Positions 7,943 through 14,893 of a stretch of 17,867 nt of DNA are shown piece after piece (the stretch's first letter is position 1; each line of letters begins with the position of its first letter). The translations under genes and the position numbers were made by a program. The notes under the pieces are model-generated. The model searched no databases. It was not told where the DNA came from and was given only the letters and a program-made list of their open reading frames with translations. The stretch is from Paracoccaceae bacterium. Lineage in GTDB: Bacteria; Pseudomonadota; Alphaproteobacteria; Rhodobacterales; Rhodobacteraceae. Location: the NCBI GenBank assembly GCA_020832725.1, contig JAFIEC010000247.1, forward strand, positions 1 to 17,867, given 5' to 3'.

Positions 7943-7970
7943 GCCACCTCCCACCGCAGGACAGGCCCCC

Positions 7971-8570
7971 ATGACCCGAACCCGCCTTGCCCTTCTTGCC
8001 GCACCGCTGATCGTGCTGGGGCTGCTATACTTGGCCCTTGCACCCGGTGCAAACGACGAGCAGGCAGGCGTTGCCCGTGACAATGCGGCGCTGCGCCCGC
8101 TGCTGGTGGGCGACATGCAGAAGCTGGTGCTCCACGACGTCACCCGGCCCGCGCCGGGGCGCCCCTTTCAGGATGCGGCGGGCAGCCCGGTCAGCCTCGA
8201 GGATTTCCGCGGTCGCTGGGTGGTGCTGAACTTCTGGGCGACATGGTGCGCCCCCTGCCGCGAGGAAATGCCCTCGCTCGACGCGCTGGAGGCGGCCCTC
8301 GGAGGGCCGGGTTTCGCCGTGCTGCCGGTGGCCACGGGCCGCAACCCGCTCCCCGCGATCGAGAGCTTCTACGAATCGACCGGGCTGACGCAGCTCCCCA
8401 TCCTGCGCGACCCCGACCCGCGCCTGGCCGCAGAGATGGGGGTTTTGGGCCTGCCGGTGACCGTCATCCTCGACCCGTCGGGCCACGAGATCGGCCGACT
8501 GGTGGGCGATGCCGACTGGAACGGGACGGACGCCCGGGCGCTGCTGGCGGCGGTAATGCCCCCGGGCTGA
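7971..8570 (+). CDS. TlpA-type membrane-anchored thioredoxin-like protein
   Basis: Protein of 199 residues with an N-terminal uncleaved anchor or signal (about 5-25) followed by a thioredoxin-fold domain of the TlpA/ResA/AhpC-Redoxin group facing the periplasm. The active site is FWATWCAPCREEMP with redox cysteines C93 and C96. The cis-proline region is GLPVTVILD (P162). Such proteins reduce periplasmic disulfides, for example in cytochrome c or cytochrome oxidase assembly, and TlpA of Bradyrhizobium acts in oxidase biogenesis. The partner here is not identifiable. The ATG at 7971 gives a proper signal-anchor start and has AGGACAGG upstream. It is divergent from argH. I recall this tlpA/argH pairing from other Rhodobacterales, but that is memory, not a search. 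Confidence 0.92.
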   Translation: MTRTRLALLAAPLIVLGLLYLALAPGANDEQAGVARDNAALRPLLVGDMQKLVLHDVTRPAPGRPFQDAAGSPVSLEDFRGRWVVLNFWATWCAPCREEMPSLDALEAALGGPGFAVLPVATGRNPLPAIESFYESTGLTQLPILRDPDPRLAAEMGVLGLPVTVILDPSGHEIGRLVGDADWNGTDARALLAAVMPPG

Positions 8571-8634
8571 GCGGCGCTTCAGCAAACGTTTACGGTTGCG
8601 CGCCACAGTCGCGGCAGATGCGACGGAGGGGTGC

Positions 8635-9495
8635 ATGTCTGTCTACGACCAGCTTGGCGACAGTCTCGACAGCCCGCTCGACTATGTCCTGTCGCAGCGG
8701 TCGGCCTCGGTCCACCAGATGGTCCGGGAGGCCATTCGCAGGCGCGACGTGGTGCTGGCCTTCCAGCCGGTCGTCTATACCCGCCGCCCCCTCACCGTCG
8801 CCTTCTACGAAGGGCTGATCCGCCTTCTGGACGACAAGCGCCGCGTCATCCCGGCGCGGGAGTTCATGGGGGTGGCCGAAACGTCCGAGATCGGGCGCAT
8901 CATCGATTGCCTCTCGCTGGAGCTGGGCCTTGTCGCCCTGCGGGAGGAACCATCCCTGAGGCTCTCGATCAACATGTCGGCCCGCAGCATCGGCTACCCC
9001 CGCTGGACAGAGACCCTCCACCGGGGCCTTGCCCATGACCCCGACATCGGAGAGCGGCTCATCCTCGAGATCACCGAGGCATCGGCGATGCTGATGCCCG
9101 ATATCGTCGCGGTGTTCATGGCCGACCTGCACAAGCGCGGGATCACCTTCGCACTCGACGATTTCGGGGCGGGCTACACCGCCTTTCGCTACCTGCGCGA
9201 TTTCTACTTCGACATCGTCAAGATCGACGGCCAGTTCGTTCGCGGCATCTCCGGAAATGCGGGCAATCAGGTGGTGCTGCAGGCGATGGTGGGGCTGGCC
9301 CGGCAATTCGACATGTTCACCGTGGCCGAGGCGGTGGAAACCGCCGAGGAAGCCGCCTTCCTCGCCGAGATCGGGGTGGAATGCGTGCAGGGCTATCACT
9401 TTGGCGCGCCTGCCCTGACCCCCCCGTGGAAGGAAGACGCAGACCCTGTTCTGCTGCGCCCGCGCCCGGCTGGCGGCGCACCCGGCGGGGGCTGA
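8635..9495 (+). CDS. stand-alone EAL-domain protein, probable c-di-GMP phosphodiesterase
   Basis: Protein of 286 residues with one EAL domain (about 38-262) and no GGDEF, PAS or transmembrane part. The signature is YEGLIR instead of EAL-xR; the metal-binding Glu (E59) is kept. Other expected residues are present: N113 (INMSAR), E145 (ILEITE), D175-D176 (LDDFGAG), K196 (VKID), E232 (VAEAVET) and Q252 (VQGYHFG). From N113 onward their spacing equals that of the active enzyme RocR. It should therefore hydrolyse c-di-GMP to pGpG in the cytosol. The first ~35 residues hold no recognisable sensor and the tail is Pro/Gly-rich. The start at 8635 is set by GGAGGGG just upstream. It lies 64 bases after the tlpA-type gene and may be cotranscribed. 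Confidence 0.92.
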   Translation: MSVYDQLGDSLDSPLDYVLSQRSASVHQMVREAIRRRDVVLAFQPVVYTRRPLTVAFYEGLIRLLDDKRRVIPAREFMGVAETSEIGRIIDCLSLELGLVALREEPSLRLSINMSARSIGYPRWTETLHRGLAHDPDIGERLILEITEASAMLMPDIVAVFMADLHKRGITFALDDFGAGYTAFRYLRDFYFDIVKIDGQFVRGISGNAGNQVVLQAMVGLARQFDMFTVAEAVETAEEAAFLAEIGVECVQGYHFGAPALTPPWKEDADPVLLRPRPAGGAPGGG

Positions 9496-9572
9496 GAGCC
9501 CGGCCCGCCGCCCGGGCAAGATTCGCACGCGGATGCGCTCGATTTCGCAATGTTCGAACCGGACCTGCATCT

Positions 9573-9600
9573 TTGGCAGGCGCGGGAAAAACCCTATGCT
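9573..9600 (+). promoter_or_regulatory. candidate sigma70-type promoter for phaA
   Basis: TTGGCA (9573-9578) and TATGCT (9595-9600) are separated by 16 bases and end 44 bases before the phaA ATG. They match the -35 and -10 consensus at 5 of 6 and 4 of 6 positions. The region lies in the 149-base gap after the EAL gene, which otherwise shows no gene. Judged by eye only. Confidence 0.4.
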
Positions 9601-9644
9601 CCGCGCGATGGCCGATTCGTCCGGCCGCCGCGAAAGGACAGAAG

Positions 9645-10817
9645 ATGACCAACGTCGTGATCGCCTCCGCCGCCCGCACAGCGGTAGGCAGCTTCAACGG
9701 GGCCTTCGCCGCCACCCCGGCCCACGATCTGGGTGCCGCCGTGCTCGAGGCCGTGGTGGAGCGGGCAGGCATCGACAAGGGCGAGGTCTCCGAGACGATC
9801 CTGGGCCAGGTCCTGCCCGCCGGACAGGGCCAGAACCCGGCACGCCAGGCCCATATCAAGGCGGGCCTGCCCCAGGAAAGCGCGGCATGGGGCATCAACC
9901 AGGTCTGCGGCTCGGGGCTTCGCGCGGTGGCGCTGGCAGCCCAGCACATCCAGCTGGGTGATGCCGACATCGTGATCGCCGGCGGGCAGGAGAACATGTC
10001 CCTCAGCCCCCATGTGGCGCACCTGCGCGCAGGCCAGAAGATGGGCGATCTCAAGTTCGTCGATTCGATGATCCGCGATGGCCTTTGGGATGCCTTCAAC
10101 GGCTATCACATGGGCAACACCGCCGAGAACGTCGCTCGCCAGTGGCAGATCGGCCGCGAGGCGCAGGATACCTTTGCCCTCGCCTCCCAGAACAAGGCCG
10201 AGGCCGCGCAGAAGGCCGGGCATTTCGCCGCCGAGATCGTGCCCTTCACCGTGCGAACCCGCAAGGGAGAGACGATCGTGGATGCCGACGAATACATACG
10301 CCACGGTGCCACGATCGAGTCGCTGCAAAAGCTGCGTCCCGCCTTCGACCGCGAGGGGAGCGTCACCGCCGGCAATGCCAGCGGCATCAACGACGGGGCG
10401 GCCGCCGCCCTGCTGATGAGCGCCGCCGAGGCCGAGCGCCGGGGGATCGAGCCGCTGGCGCGCATCGTCTCCTATGCGACCGCCGGTCTTGACCCCGCGA
10501 TCATGGGCGTGGGCCCGATCCACGCCAGCCGCAAGGCCCTCGCCAAGGCGGGCTGGTCGCCCGAGGATCTCGATCTGGTCGAGGCGAACGAGGCCTTTGC
10601 GGCGCAGGCCTGCGCGGTCAACAAGGACATGGGCTGGAACCCCGAGATCGTGAACGTGAATGGCGGCGCGATCGCCATCGGGCATCCGATCGGGGCCTCT
10701 GGCGCACGCATCCTTGCCACCCTCCTGTTCGAGATGCAGCGCCGCGGTGCCCGCAAGGGACTGGCAACGCTGTGCATCGGGGGCGGCATGGGCGTGGCCA
10801 TGTGCCTGGAACGCTGA
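9645..10817 (+). CDS. phaA: acetyl-CoA C-acetyltransferase (beta-ketothiolase)
   Basis: Condenses two acetyl-CoA to acetoacetyl-CoA, the first step of polyhydroxybutyrate (PHB) synthesis; cytosolic tetramer of the thiolase family. At 390 residues it has the usual length. Active-site residues are at standard positions: acyl-accepting C88 in QVCGSGLRA, H347 in IAIGHPIGASGAR, and catalytic C377 in LCIGGGMGVAMCLER at the C-terminus. NEAFAAQ (315-321) is also typical. The ATG at 9645 follows AAGGA by about 7 bases. phaB starts 83 bases downstream on the same strand; this adjacency points to PHB synthesis rather than fatty-acid degradation. No polymerase gene phaC is in the window. Confidence 0.96.
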   Translation: MTNVVIASAARTAVGSFNGAFAATPAHDLGAAVLEAVVERAGIDKGEVSETILGQVLPAGQGQNPARQAHIKAGLPQESAAWGINQVCGSGLRAVALAAQHIQLGDADIVIAGGQENMSLSPHVAHLRAGQKMGDLKFVDSMIRDGLWDAFNGYHMGNTAENVARQWQIGREAQDTFALASQNKAEAAQKAGHFAAEIVPFTVRTRKGETIVDADEYIRHGATIESLQKLRPAFDREGSVTAGNASGINDGAAAALLMSAAEAERRGIEPLARIVSYATAGLDPAIMGVGPIHASRKALAKAGWSPEDLDLVEANEAFAAQACAVNKDMGWNPEIVNVNGGAIAIGHPIGASGARILATLLFEMQRRGARKGLATLCIGGGMGVAMCLER

Positions 10818-10825
10818 TCTGCCTG

Positions 10826-10844
10826 TGCGCAACTTTGTTGCGCA
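10826..10844. promoter_or_regulatory. perfect 8-bp inverted repeat between phaA and phaB
   Basis: TGCGCAAC-TTT-GTTGCGCA is a perfect 8-bp inverted repeat with a 3-base centre, 8 bases after the phaA stop and 56 bases before phaB. It could be an operator: PHB regulators of the PhaR family bind TGC/GCA-type inverted repeats. It could instead be an mRNA hairpin that tunes phaB expression or protects the phaA 3' end. There is no T-run, so simple intrinsic termination is unlikely. Confidence 0.5.
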
Positions 10845-10900
10845 TGGGGCCGGATACGGATAACAGAGTTACCTGAACGATATTACCGACAGGAGGATAC

Positions 10901-11626
10901 ATGTCCCGGGTTGCACTGGTCACGGGGGGATCGCGCGGGATTGGCGCGGCCATCGCCGTGGCACTCAAGGATGCGGGCTACAAGGTGGCCGTGAATTACG
11001 CGGGCAACGACGCCGCGGCGGCGGCCTTTACCGAGGCGACGGGCATTCCCGCCTACAAATGGTCGGTGGCCGATTACGACGCCTGCGTCGAGGGGGTTGC
11101 CCGGGTCGAGGCAGACCTCGGCCCGGTCGAGGTGCTGGTCAACAACGCCGGCATCACACGCGATGCGATGTTCCACAAGATGACACCCGAGCAATGGCGG
11201 GAGGTGATCGACACCAACCTGACCGGTGTCTTCAACATGACCCACCCGCTGTGGTCGGGAATGCGCGACCGCAAGTTCGGGCGCGTCATCACCATCAGCT
11301 CGATCAACGGGCAAAAGGGCCAGGCGGGCCAGGCCAATTACTCCGCCGCCAAGGCCGGTGATCTGGGGCTGACAAAGGCGCTGGCTCAGGAGGGCGCTCG
11401 GGCGGGCATCACCGTCAATGCCATCTGTCCGGGCTATATCGGCACCGACATGGTGCGCGCCATTGACGAGAAGGTGCTGAAAGAGCGCATCATTCCCCAG
11501 ATCCCCGTGGGTCGGCTGGGCGAACCCGAGGAAATCGCGCGGGTCGTGGTCTTCCTTGCCTCGGACGATGCAGGGTTCATCACCGGCTCGACCATCTCGG
11601 CCAATGGCGGGCAGTTCTTCGTCTAG
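10901..11626 (+). CDS. phaB: acetoacetyl-CoA reductase
   Basis: NADPH-dependent short-chain dehydrogenase that reduces acetoacetyl-CoA to (R)-3-hydroxybutyryl-CoA, the monomer for PHB. At 241 residues it fits the family. Motifs: cofactor loop TGGSRGIG (8-15), NNAG (81-84), and the catalytic set S134 (TISSING), Y147 and K151 (YSAAK). The QKGQAGQANYSAAKAG stretch and ICPGYIGTDMV are characteristic of PhaB rather than FabG. The start is supported by AGGAGG 5 bases upstream. It lies directly after phaA and probably shares its transcript, possibly with an internal control site at the inverted repeat in the gap. It ends facing the convergent DUF465 gene. Confidence 0.95.
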   Translation: MSRVALVTGGSRGIGAAIAVALKDAGYKVAVNYAGNDAAAAAFTEATGIPAYKWSVADYDACVEGVARVEADLGPVEVLVNNAGITRDAMFHKMTPEQWREVIDTNLTGVFNMTHPLWSGMRDRKFGRVITISSINGQKGQAGQANYSAAKAGDLGLTKALAQEGARAGITVNAICPGYIGTDMVRAIDEKVLKERIIPQIPVGRLGEPEEIARVVVFLASDDAGFITGSTISANGGQFFV

Positions 11627-11639
11627 ACTGGCTTGATAC

Positions 11640-11665
11640 GCGCCCGTGCCGGTCGGCGCGGGCGC
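11640..11665. terminator. strong hairpin between convergent phaB and DUF465 gene
   Basis: GCGCCCGTGCC (11640-11650) pairs with GGCGCGGGCGC (11655-11665) around the loop GGTC, giving an 11-bp stem with one G-T wobble. It starts 14 bases after the phaB stop and ends 8 bases before the DUF465 stop, so it could serve both strands. No T-run follows on either side. The position argues for a terminator or 3'-end stabiliser. Confidence 0.6.
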
Positions 11666-11673
11666 CTCGCTGC

Positions 11674-11841
11674 TCAGGCGTGGCTGAGACGCTCGATCTC
11701 TTCCTTGAGACGCAGCTTCTGCTTTTTCATTTCCACGATCTCGATCGTGCTGCTCGACGGGTTGCGCTGGGCATCCTCGACGCGACGGGAAAGGGTATCA
11801 TGCTTTCTGCGGAGCTCCTGAATACGCGATGCGACGGACAT
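11674..11841 (-). CDS. DUF465 / YdcH-family small coiled-coil protein
   Basis: A 55-residue, highly charged and helical protein (MSVASRIQELRRKHDTLSRR at the start, then IEIVEMKKQKLRLKEEIERL) that fits the YdcH/DUF465 family of short two-helix coiled-coil proteins. Function is unknown. The ATG at 11841 is chosen because GGAGG lies 7 bases upstream and the protein start matches relatives; an in-frame upstream extension of 13 residues looks random. It lies 120 bases downstream of the methyltransferase gene on the same strand and converges with phaB. Confidence 0.88.
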   Translation of the reverse strand: MSVASRIQELRRKHDTLSRRVEDAQRNPSSSTIEIVEMKKQKLRLKEEIERLSHA

Positions 11842-11951
11842 GTAAGACCTCCTTTTCTGCCTATGGGCCGAGTGCACCACAGAACAGGGCCTGTGTCACG
11901 CAAGACCGGAGCCCCTGGGCGGACAGTTGCAGAAAATTGACCGCGCTCCCG

Positions 11952-11961
11952 GGGCCGGCCC
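11952..11961. other. 10-bp palindrome just after the methyltransferase stop
   Basis: GGGCCGGCCC lies directly next to the TAA stop of the methyltransferase (minus strand). The 120-base gap that follows, up to the DUF465 start, contains no gene I can see; at 11890-11900 it also holds a short inverted repeat (ACAGG-G-CCTGT). Either may be incidental in such GC-rich DNA. Confidence 0.25.
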
Positions 11962-12744
11962 TTACAGCGGCAGCAGCGCGCCCCCGCGCAGGATGCGCGC
12001 GGCAAGCGGGGTGAAATCCTCTCCGTCGCGCAGATGGGAGGGGGCCGCATGCAGGACCAGCGGCGCCAGAAGCACACAGCCCTCGCCCCTGCCCTTGCGC
12101 GCGCGCAGGATCACCCGCCCCGCCGCACGGCCCTCGCGTGCCGATACCGGAAGCAGGCGCATCTCGCGAAAGCGCGGCCGGGCAGCCTCCAGCAGTTCCG
12201 GCAGCCGTGCGGCCGCGTGGATCAGGGTCAGCCATCCCCCGGTGCGCAGCCTGCGGGCCGCGACATCGAGCCACAGATCGAGGCTTGTGTCTTCACGCAG
12301 GGCAGCCTCGCGGCCCGGGTCCAGCGCCGCAGTTCCGCCTCCCCGTGACAGAAAGGGCGGATTGGCCATCACGTGATCAAAGCTGCGCGCGCGCAGGCCG
12401 GCGGGAAGGGCGGCGAGGTCGGCCTCGCCAACATCGAGGGCGGCCCCCGCCCGCCTTGCATTGTGCCGGGCCAGGGCAGCATAATCCGGCTGCCGCTCCA
12501 CCCCGACAAGCGACAGGCCCGGGACCCGTGCGTTCAGGCACAGCGCCGCCACGCCCGCGCCGCAGCCCAGCTCGAGAACCTCATCGCCCGACCGGGCCGG
12601 ACAGGCGGCCGCCATCAGCACGGTGTCGATACCCGCCCGAAATCCCTTGCGGGGCTGCATTGCCCGCACCCGCCCCCCGAGAAAGGCATCATCGCTCAGC
12701 GCGCCGGGCGGGCCATCAGGACCCGCGGCCTCATCCGTCGCCAC
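11962..12744 (-). CDS. tRNA1(Val) adenine-N6 methyltransferase-like protein (TrmN6/YfiC group)
   Basis: SAM-dependent methyltransferase of 260 residues. The SAM loop is VLELGCGAGVAALCL (56-70), an acidic ribose-binding residue follows in VGVERQPDY, and the N6-adenine catalytic motif is NPPF (128-131). The start DDAFLGGRVRAMQPRKGFRAGIDTVLMAA is typical of the YfiC/TrmN6 group, which methylates adenine 37 of a valine tRNA in E. coli; the substrate here is inferred. I prefer the GTG at 12744, which has GGAG about 9 bases upstream and overlaps the DUF2007 gene by 14 bases. The in-frame ATG at 12804 would overlap that gene by 74 bases and add 20 residues unlike the family. Likely coupled to DUF2007. 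Confidence 0.85.
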   Translation of the reverse strand: MATDEAAGPDGPPGALSDDAFLGGRVRAMQPRKGFRAGIDTVLMAAACPARSGDEVLELGCGAGVAALCLNARVPGLSLVGVERQPDYAALARHNARRAGAALDVGEADLAALPAGLRARSFDHVMANPPFLSRGGGTAALDPGREAALREDTSLDLWLDVAARRLRTGGWLTLIHAAARLPELLEAARPRFREMRLLPVSAREGRAAGRVILRARKGRGEGCVLLAPLVLHAAPSHLRDGEDFTPLAARILRGGALLPL

Positions 12745-12964
12745 GGGGCGGCTCCACCACCGACAGCCCGTTGTCGCGCAGCACCGACCGGGCGACAAAG
12801 GCATCTCTGTCGGCCACCATCAGCCGTTGTGGCAGAATGCCGATGGAGCCTTCGAGGACGCTCATGTGGACGTCGAAGGAAAAGCACTCTATACCTTCGC
12901 CCGACAGCAAGGCCTGGGCAAAGGCGATGTCGGTCGGGTTCGTGCTGCGCAGGATTTCCTTCAT
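12731..12964 (-). CDS. DUF2007 domain protein
   Basis: A 77-residue protein starting MKEILRSTNPTDIAFAQALL and containing IECFSFDVHMSVLEGSIGILPQRLMV, the pattern of the DUF2007 'putative signal transducing protein' family, a small alpha/beta fold of unknown role. Two ATGs stand side by side (12967 and 12964); the second suits the GGAGG better and gives the family's usual MKE start. Its 3' end overlaps the methyltransferase start by 14 bases, so the two are probably translated together. It is divergent from the polyprenyl synthase gene with 42 bases between starts. Confidence 0.85.
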   Translation of the reverse strand: MKEILRSTNPTDIAFAQALLSGEGIECFSFDVHMSVLEGSIGILPQRLMVADRDAFVARSVLRDNGLSVVEPPRGDG

Positions 12965-13006
12965 CATCCCTCCCATTCGGGCCGACCATACGACGGACGC
13001 ACAGCC

Positions 13007-14008
13007 ATGAGCCTCGACACCCGCGCGGCTAAACCCCACGAAGCGCTTGCCGCCTGTCTTGCCGAGGACATGGAGGCGGTCAATGCACTGATACGCGAGC
13101 GGATGGCCTCGCGCCATGCCCCCCGCATCCCCGAGGTGACGGCCCATCTGGTCGAGGCCGGCGGCAAGCGCCTGCGGCCCATGCTCACCCTCGCCGCGGC
13201 GCGGATGTGCGGCTATGAGGGCGCGCACCACGTGGCTTTGGCGGCGACGGTGGAATTCATCCACACCGCCACGCTTCTGCATGACGATGTGGTGGACGAA
13301 AGCACCCGCAGACGCGGACGACCGACCGCCAATCTGCTGTGGGACAACAAGTCCAGCGTGCTGGTGGGCGATTACCTGTTCGCGCGGGCCTTTCAGCTGA
13401 TGGTGGGAACGGGATCGCTGCGCGTGCTCGACATCCTGTCCGAGGCTGCGGCCACGATCGCCGAGGGCGAGGTTCTGCAGCTGACCGTCGCGGGCAATAT
13501 CGCCACCGACGAGGAAACATACCTGCGCGTTGTCCGTGGCAAGACCGCAGCCTTGTTCGCCGCCGCATGCGAGGTCGGGGGCGTGATCTCGGACATGCCC
13601 GAGGCACAGGTGAATGCGCTGCGCGCCTATGGCGATGCGCTGGGTATCGCCTTTCAGATCGCCGACGACTTTCTGGATTACGGCGGAGCGGGCGACGGGA
13701 TCGGCAAGAACATCGGCGACGATTTCCGCGAAGGCAAGATCACCCTGCCGGTGATCCGCGCGCTCTCCCGGGCCGACGGGGCGGAGCGCCTCTTCTGGGA
13801 GCGCACCTTGGGCCGCGGGCAGCGCGACGAGGGCGATCTGGAGACAGCGCTCGAGATCCTGTCGCGCCACGGCGCGCTGGAGGCCACGCGAGCGGCGGCA
13901 CAGGAATGGTCGGGCCGGGCCCGCGCCGCCCTGACACACTTGCCCGCCCATCCCATCCGCGACATCCTCGATGCTCTCGCCGATTACGTTGTGGCCCGCA
14001 CGGTCTGA
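13007..14008 (+). CDS. long-chain all-trans polyprenyl diphosphate synthase (ubiquinone side chain)
   Basis: Adds isopentenyl diphosphate units to an allylic primer to make the long side chain of ubiquinone (decaprenyl is expected in this group). The 333-residue product carries GGKRLRP (52-58), the first Asp-rich motif DDVVD (93-97) in LLHDDVVDESTRRRG, GDYLFARAF (121-129), GKT (178-180) and the second Asp-rich motif DDFLD (220-224). Small residues (TA) upstream of the first Asp motif, instead of bulky aromatics, agree with a long product. The ATG at 13007 gives the right N-terminus; the Shine-Dalgarno site is weak. It converges with ispE, which supplies its substrate pathway. Exact chain length cannot be read from sequence. 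Confidence 0.93.
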   Translation: MSLDTRAAKPHEALAACLAEDMEAVNALIRERMASRHAPRIPEVTAHLVEAGGKRLRPMLTLAAARMCGYEGAHHVALAATVEFIHTATLLHDDVVDESTRRRGRPTANLLWDNKSSVLVGDYLFARAFQLMVGTGSLRVLDILSEAAATIAEGEVLQLTVAGNIATDEETYLRVVRGKTAALFAAACEVGGVISDMPEAQVNALRAYGDALGIAFQIADDFLDYGGAGDGIGKNIGDDFREGKITLPVIRALSRADGAERLFWERTLGRGQRDEGDLETALEILSRHGALEATRAAAQEWSGRARAALTHLPAHPIRDILDALADYVVARTV

Positions 14009-14022
14009 CGGGGACGCACACG

Positions 14023-14036
14023 CCCGGCTCTCCGGG
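14023..14036. terminator. small hairpin between convergent genes
   Basis: CCCGG-CTCT-CCGGG forms a 5-bp stem in the 30-base gap between the polyprenyl synthase stop and the ispE stop. It is short and lacks a T-run; only its position supports a terminator. Confidence 0.3.
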
Positions 14037-14038
14037 GA

Positions 14039-14893
14039 TCATGCCGGAGGATCAGTCGGGCAGGTCGCCTCCACCCACCAGCCGGGCCGTGCGCGCGCGA
14101 TCCGCGCGGCGGCATCCCGGGCGGCAGCCTCTCGGGCGAACAGGGCAAAGCATGTCGCCCCCGATCCCGACATCCGCGCCAGCAGACCCCCCGGACAGGC
14201 AGAGAGCGCCGCCAGCACCTCGTCGATCACCGGAGCGATGCCCCGGGCCGGCGACTCGAGGTCATTTCGGGTGCGGCCAAGCCAGTCGGCCAGCGCCTCT
14301 GCCCCCGGCCAGCCGTCGGGAAGGGGCGGCAGGGGCGCGTTGTCGCGCCGAAAGAGGCCGGAAAAGACAGGGCCCGTGGGCACCTCCACGCGGGGGTTGA
14401 CCAGAACCAGCCACAGGGGCGGGAGTGCAGGCAGCGGCGTCAGACGCTCTCCGATGCCCTGCATCCGGGCGGGCCGACCCGCAAGGCAGGCCGGCACATC
14501 CGCCCCGAGGGCCAGGATTGCCGCGTCAGATGGCAGGGGCACGCGCCACATCCGCGACAGCGCCCGCAGGGCTGCGGCGGCATCGGCCGACCCGCCCCCA
14601 ATTCCCGAGGCCAGCGGCAGGCGCTTTTCCAGAGACAGCCGCGCGCCCCGCCCGGACGGGGTCGCCAACAGGCGCGCGGCGCGCAGCACCAGATTGTCGT
14701 CGCCCGGCGACAGGCCCTCTGCATGCGGCCCCGTCACCTCCAGCGTGAGGGTCGGCGCGGGCACGGCCCGCAGCCGGTCGCCCGCCTGCGTGAACAGCAC
14801 CAGAGAATCGAGCAGATGATAGCCGTCGGCCCGCCTGCCGGTGACATGCAGGCACAGGTTCACCTTGGCGGGGGCGGCTTCCTCAATCGCCAT
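14039..14893 (-). CDS. ispE: 4-diphosphocytidyl-2-C-methyl-D-erythritol kinase
   Basis: GHMP-family kinase that phosphorylates CDP-methylerythritol in the MEP (non-mevalonate) route to isoprenoids. At 284 residues it has normal length. Landmarks: catalytic K10 in APAKVNLCLHVTGRRADGYH, ATP-binding loop PLASGIGGGSADAAAALR (93-110), catalytic Asp in LGADVPACL (D132), and a late glycine motif RMSGSGATCFALF. The start ATG at 14893 overlaps the 3' end of the TPR gene by 11 bases, so translation is probably coupled and both share a transcript. It faces the polyprenyl synthase gene end to end. Confidence 0.96.
   Translation of the reverse strand: MAIEEAAPAKVNLCLHVTGRRADGYHLLDSLVLFTQAGDRLRAVPAPTLTLEVTGPHAEGLSPGDDNLVLRAARLLATPSGRGARLSLEKRLPLASGIGGGSADAAAALRALSRMWRVPLPSDAAILALGADVPACLAGRPARMQGIGERLTPLPALPPLWLVLVNPRVEVPTGPVFSGLFRRDNAPLPPLPDGWPGAEALADWLGRTRNDLESPARGIAPVIDEVLAALSACPGGLLARMSGSGATCFALFAREAAARDAAARIARARPGWWVEATCPTDPPA

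Noticed and set aside
8584..8591. AAACGTTT palindrome before the EAL gene as an operator
   Set aside because: An 8-base palindrome is too short to claim by itself and no matching second copy was seen nearby.
9594..10832. 412-codon open frame on the minus strand opposite phaA
   Set aside because: phaA has the full thiolase active site; the opposite frame is His/Gly/Leu-rich with no motif.
12731..13951. 406-codon minus-strand frame running through the polyprenyl synthase into DUF2007
   Set aside because: Only the last 77 residues resemble a protein family. The rest is the antisense of the synthase, so the gene starts at 12964.
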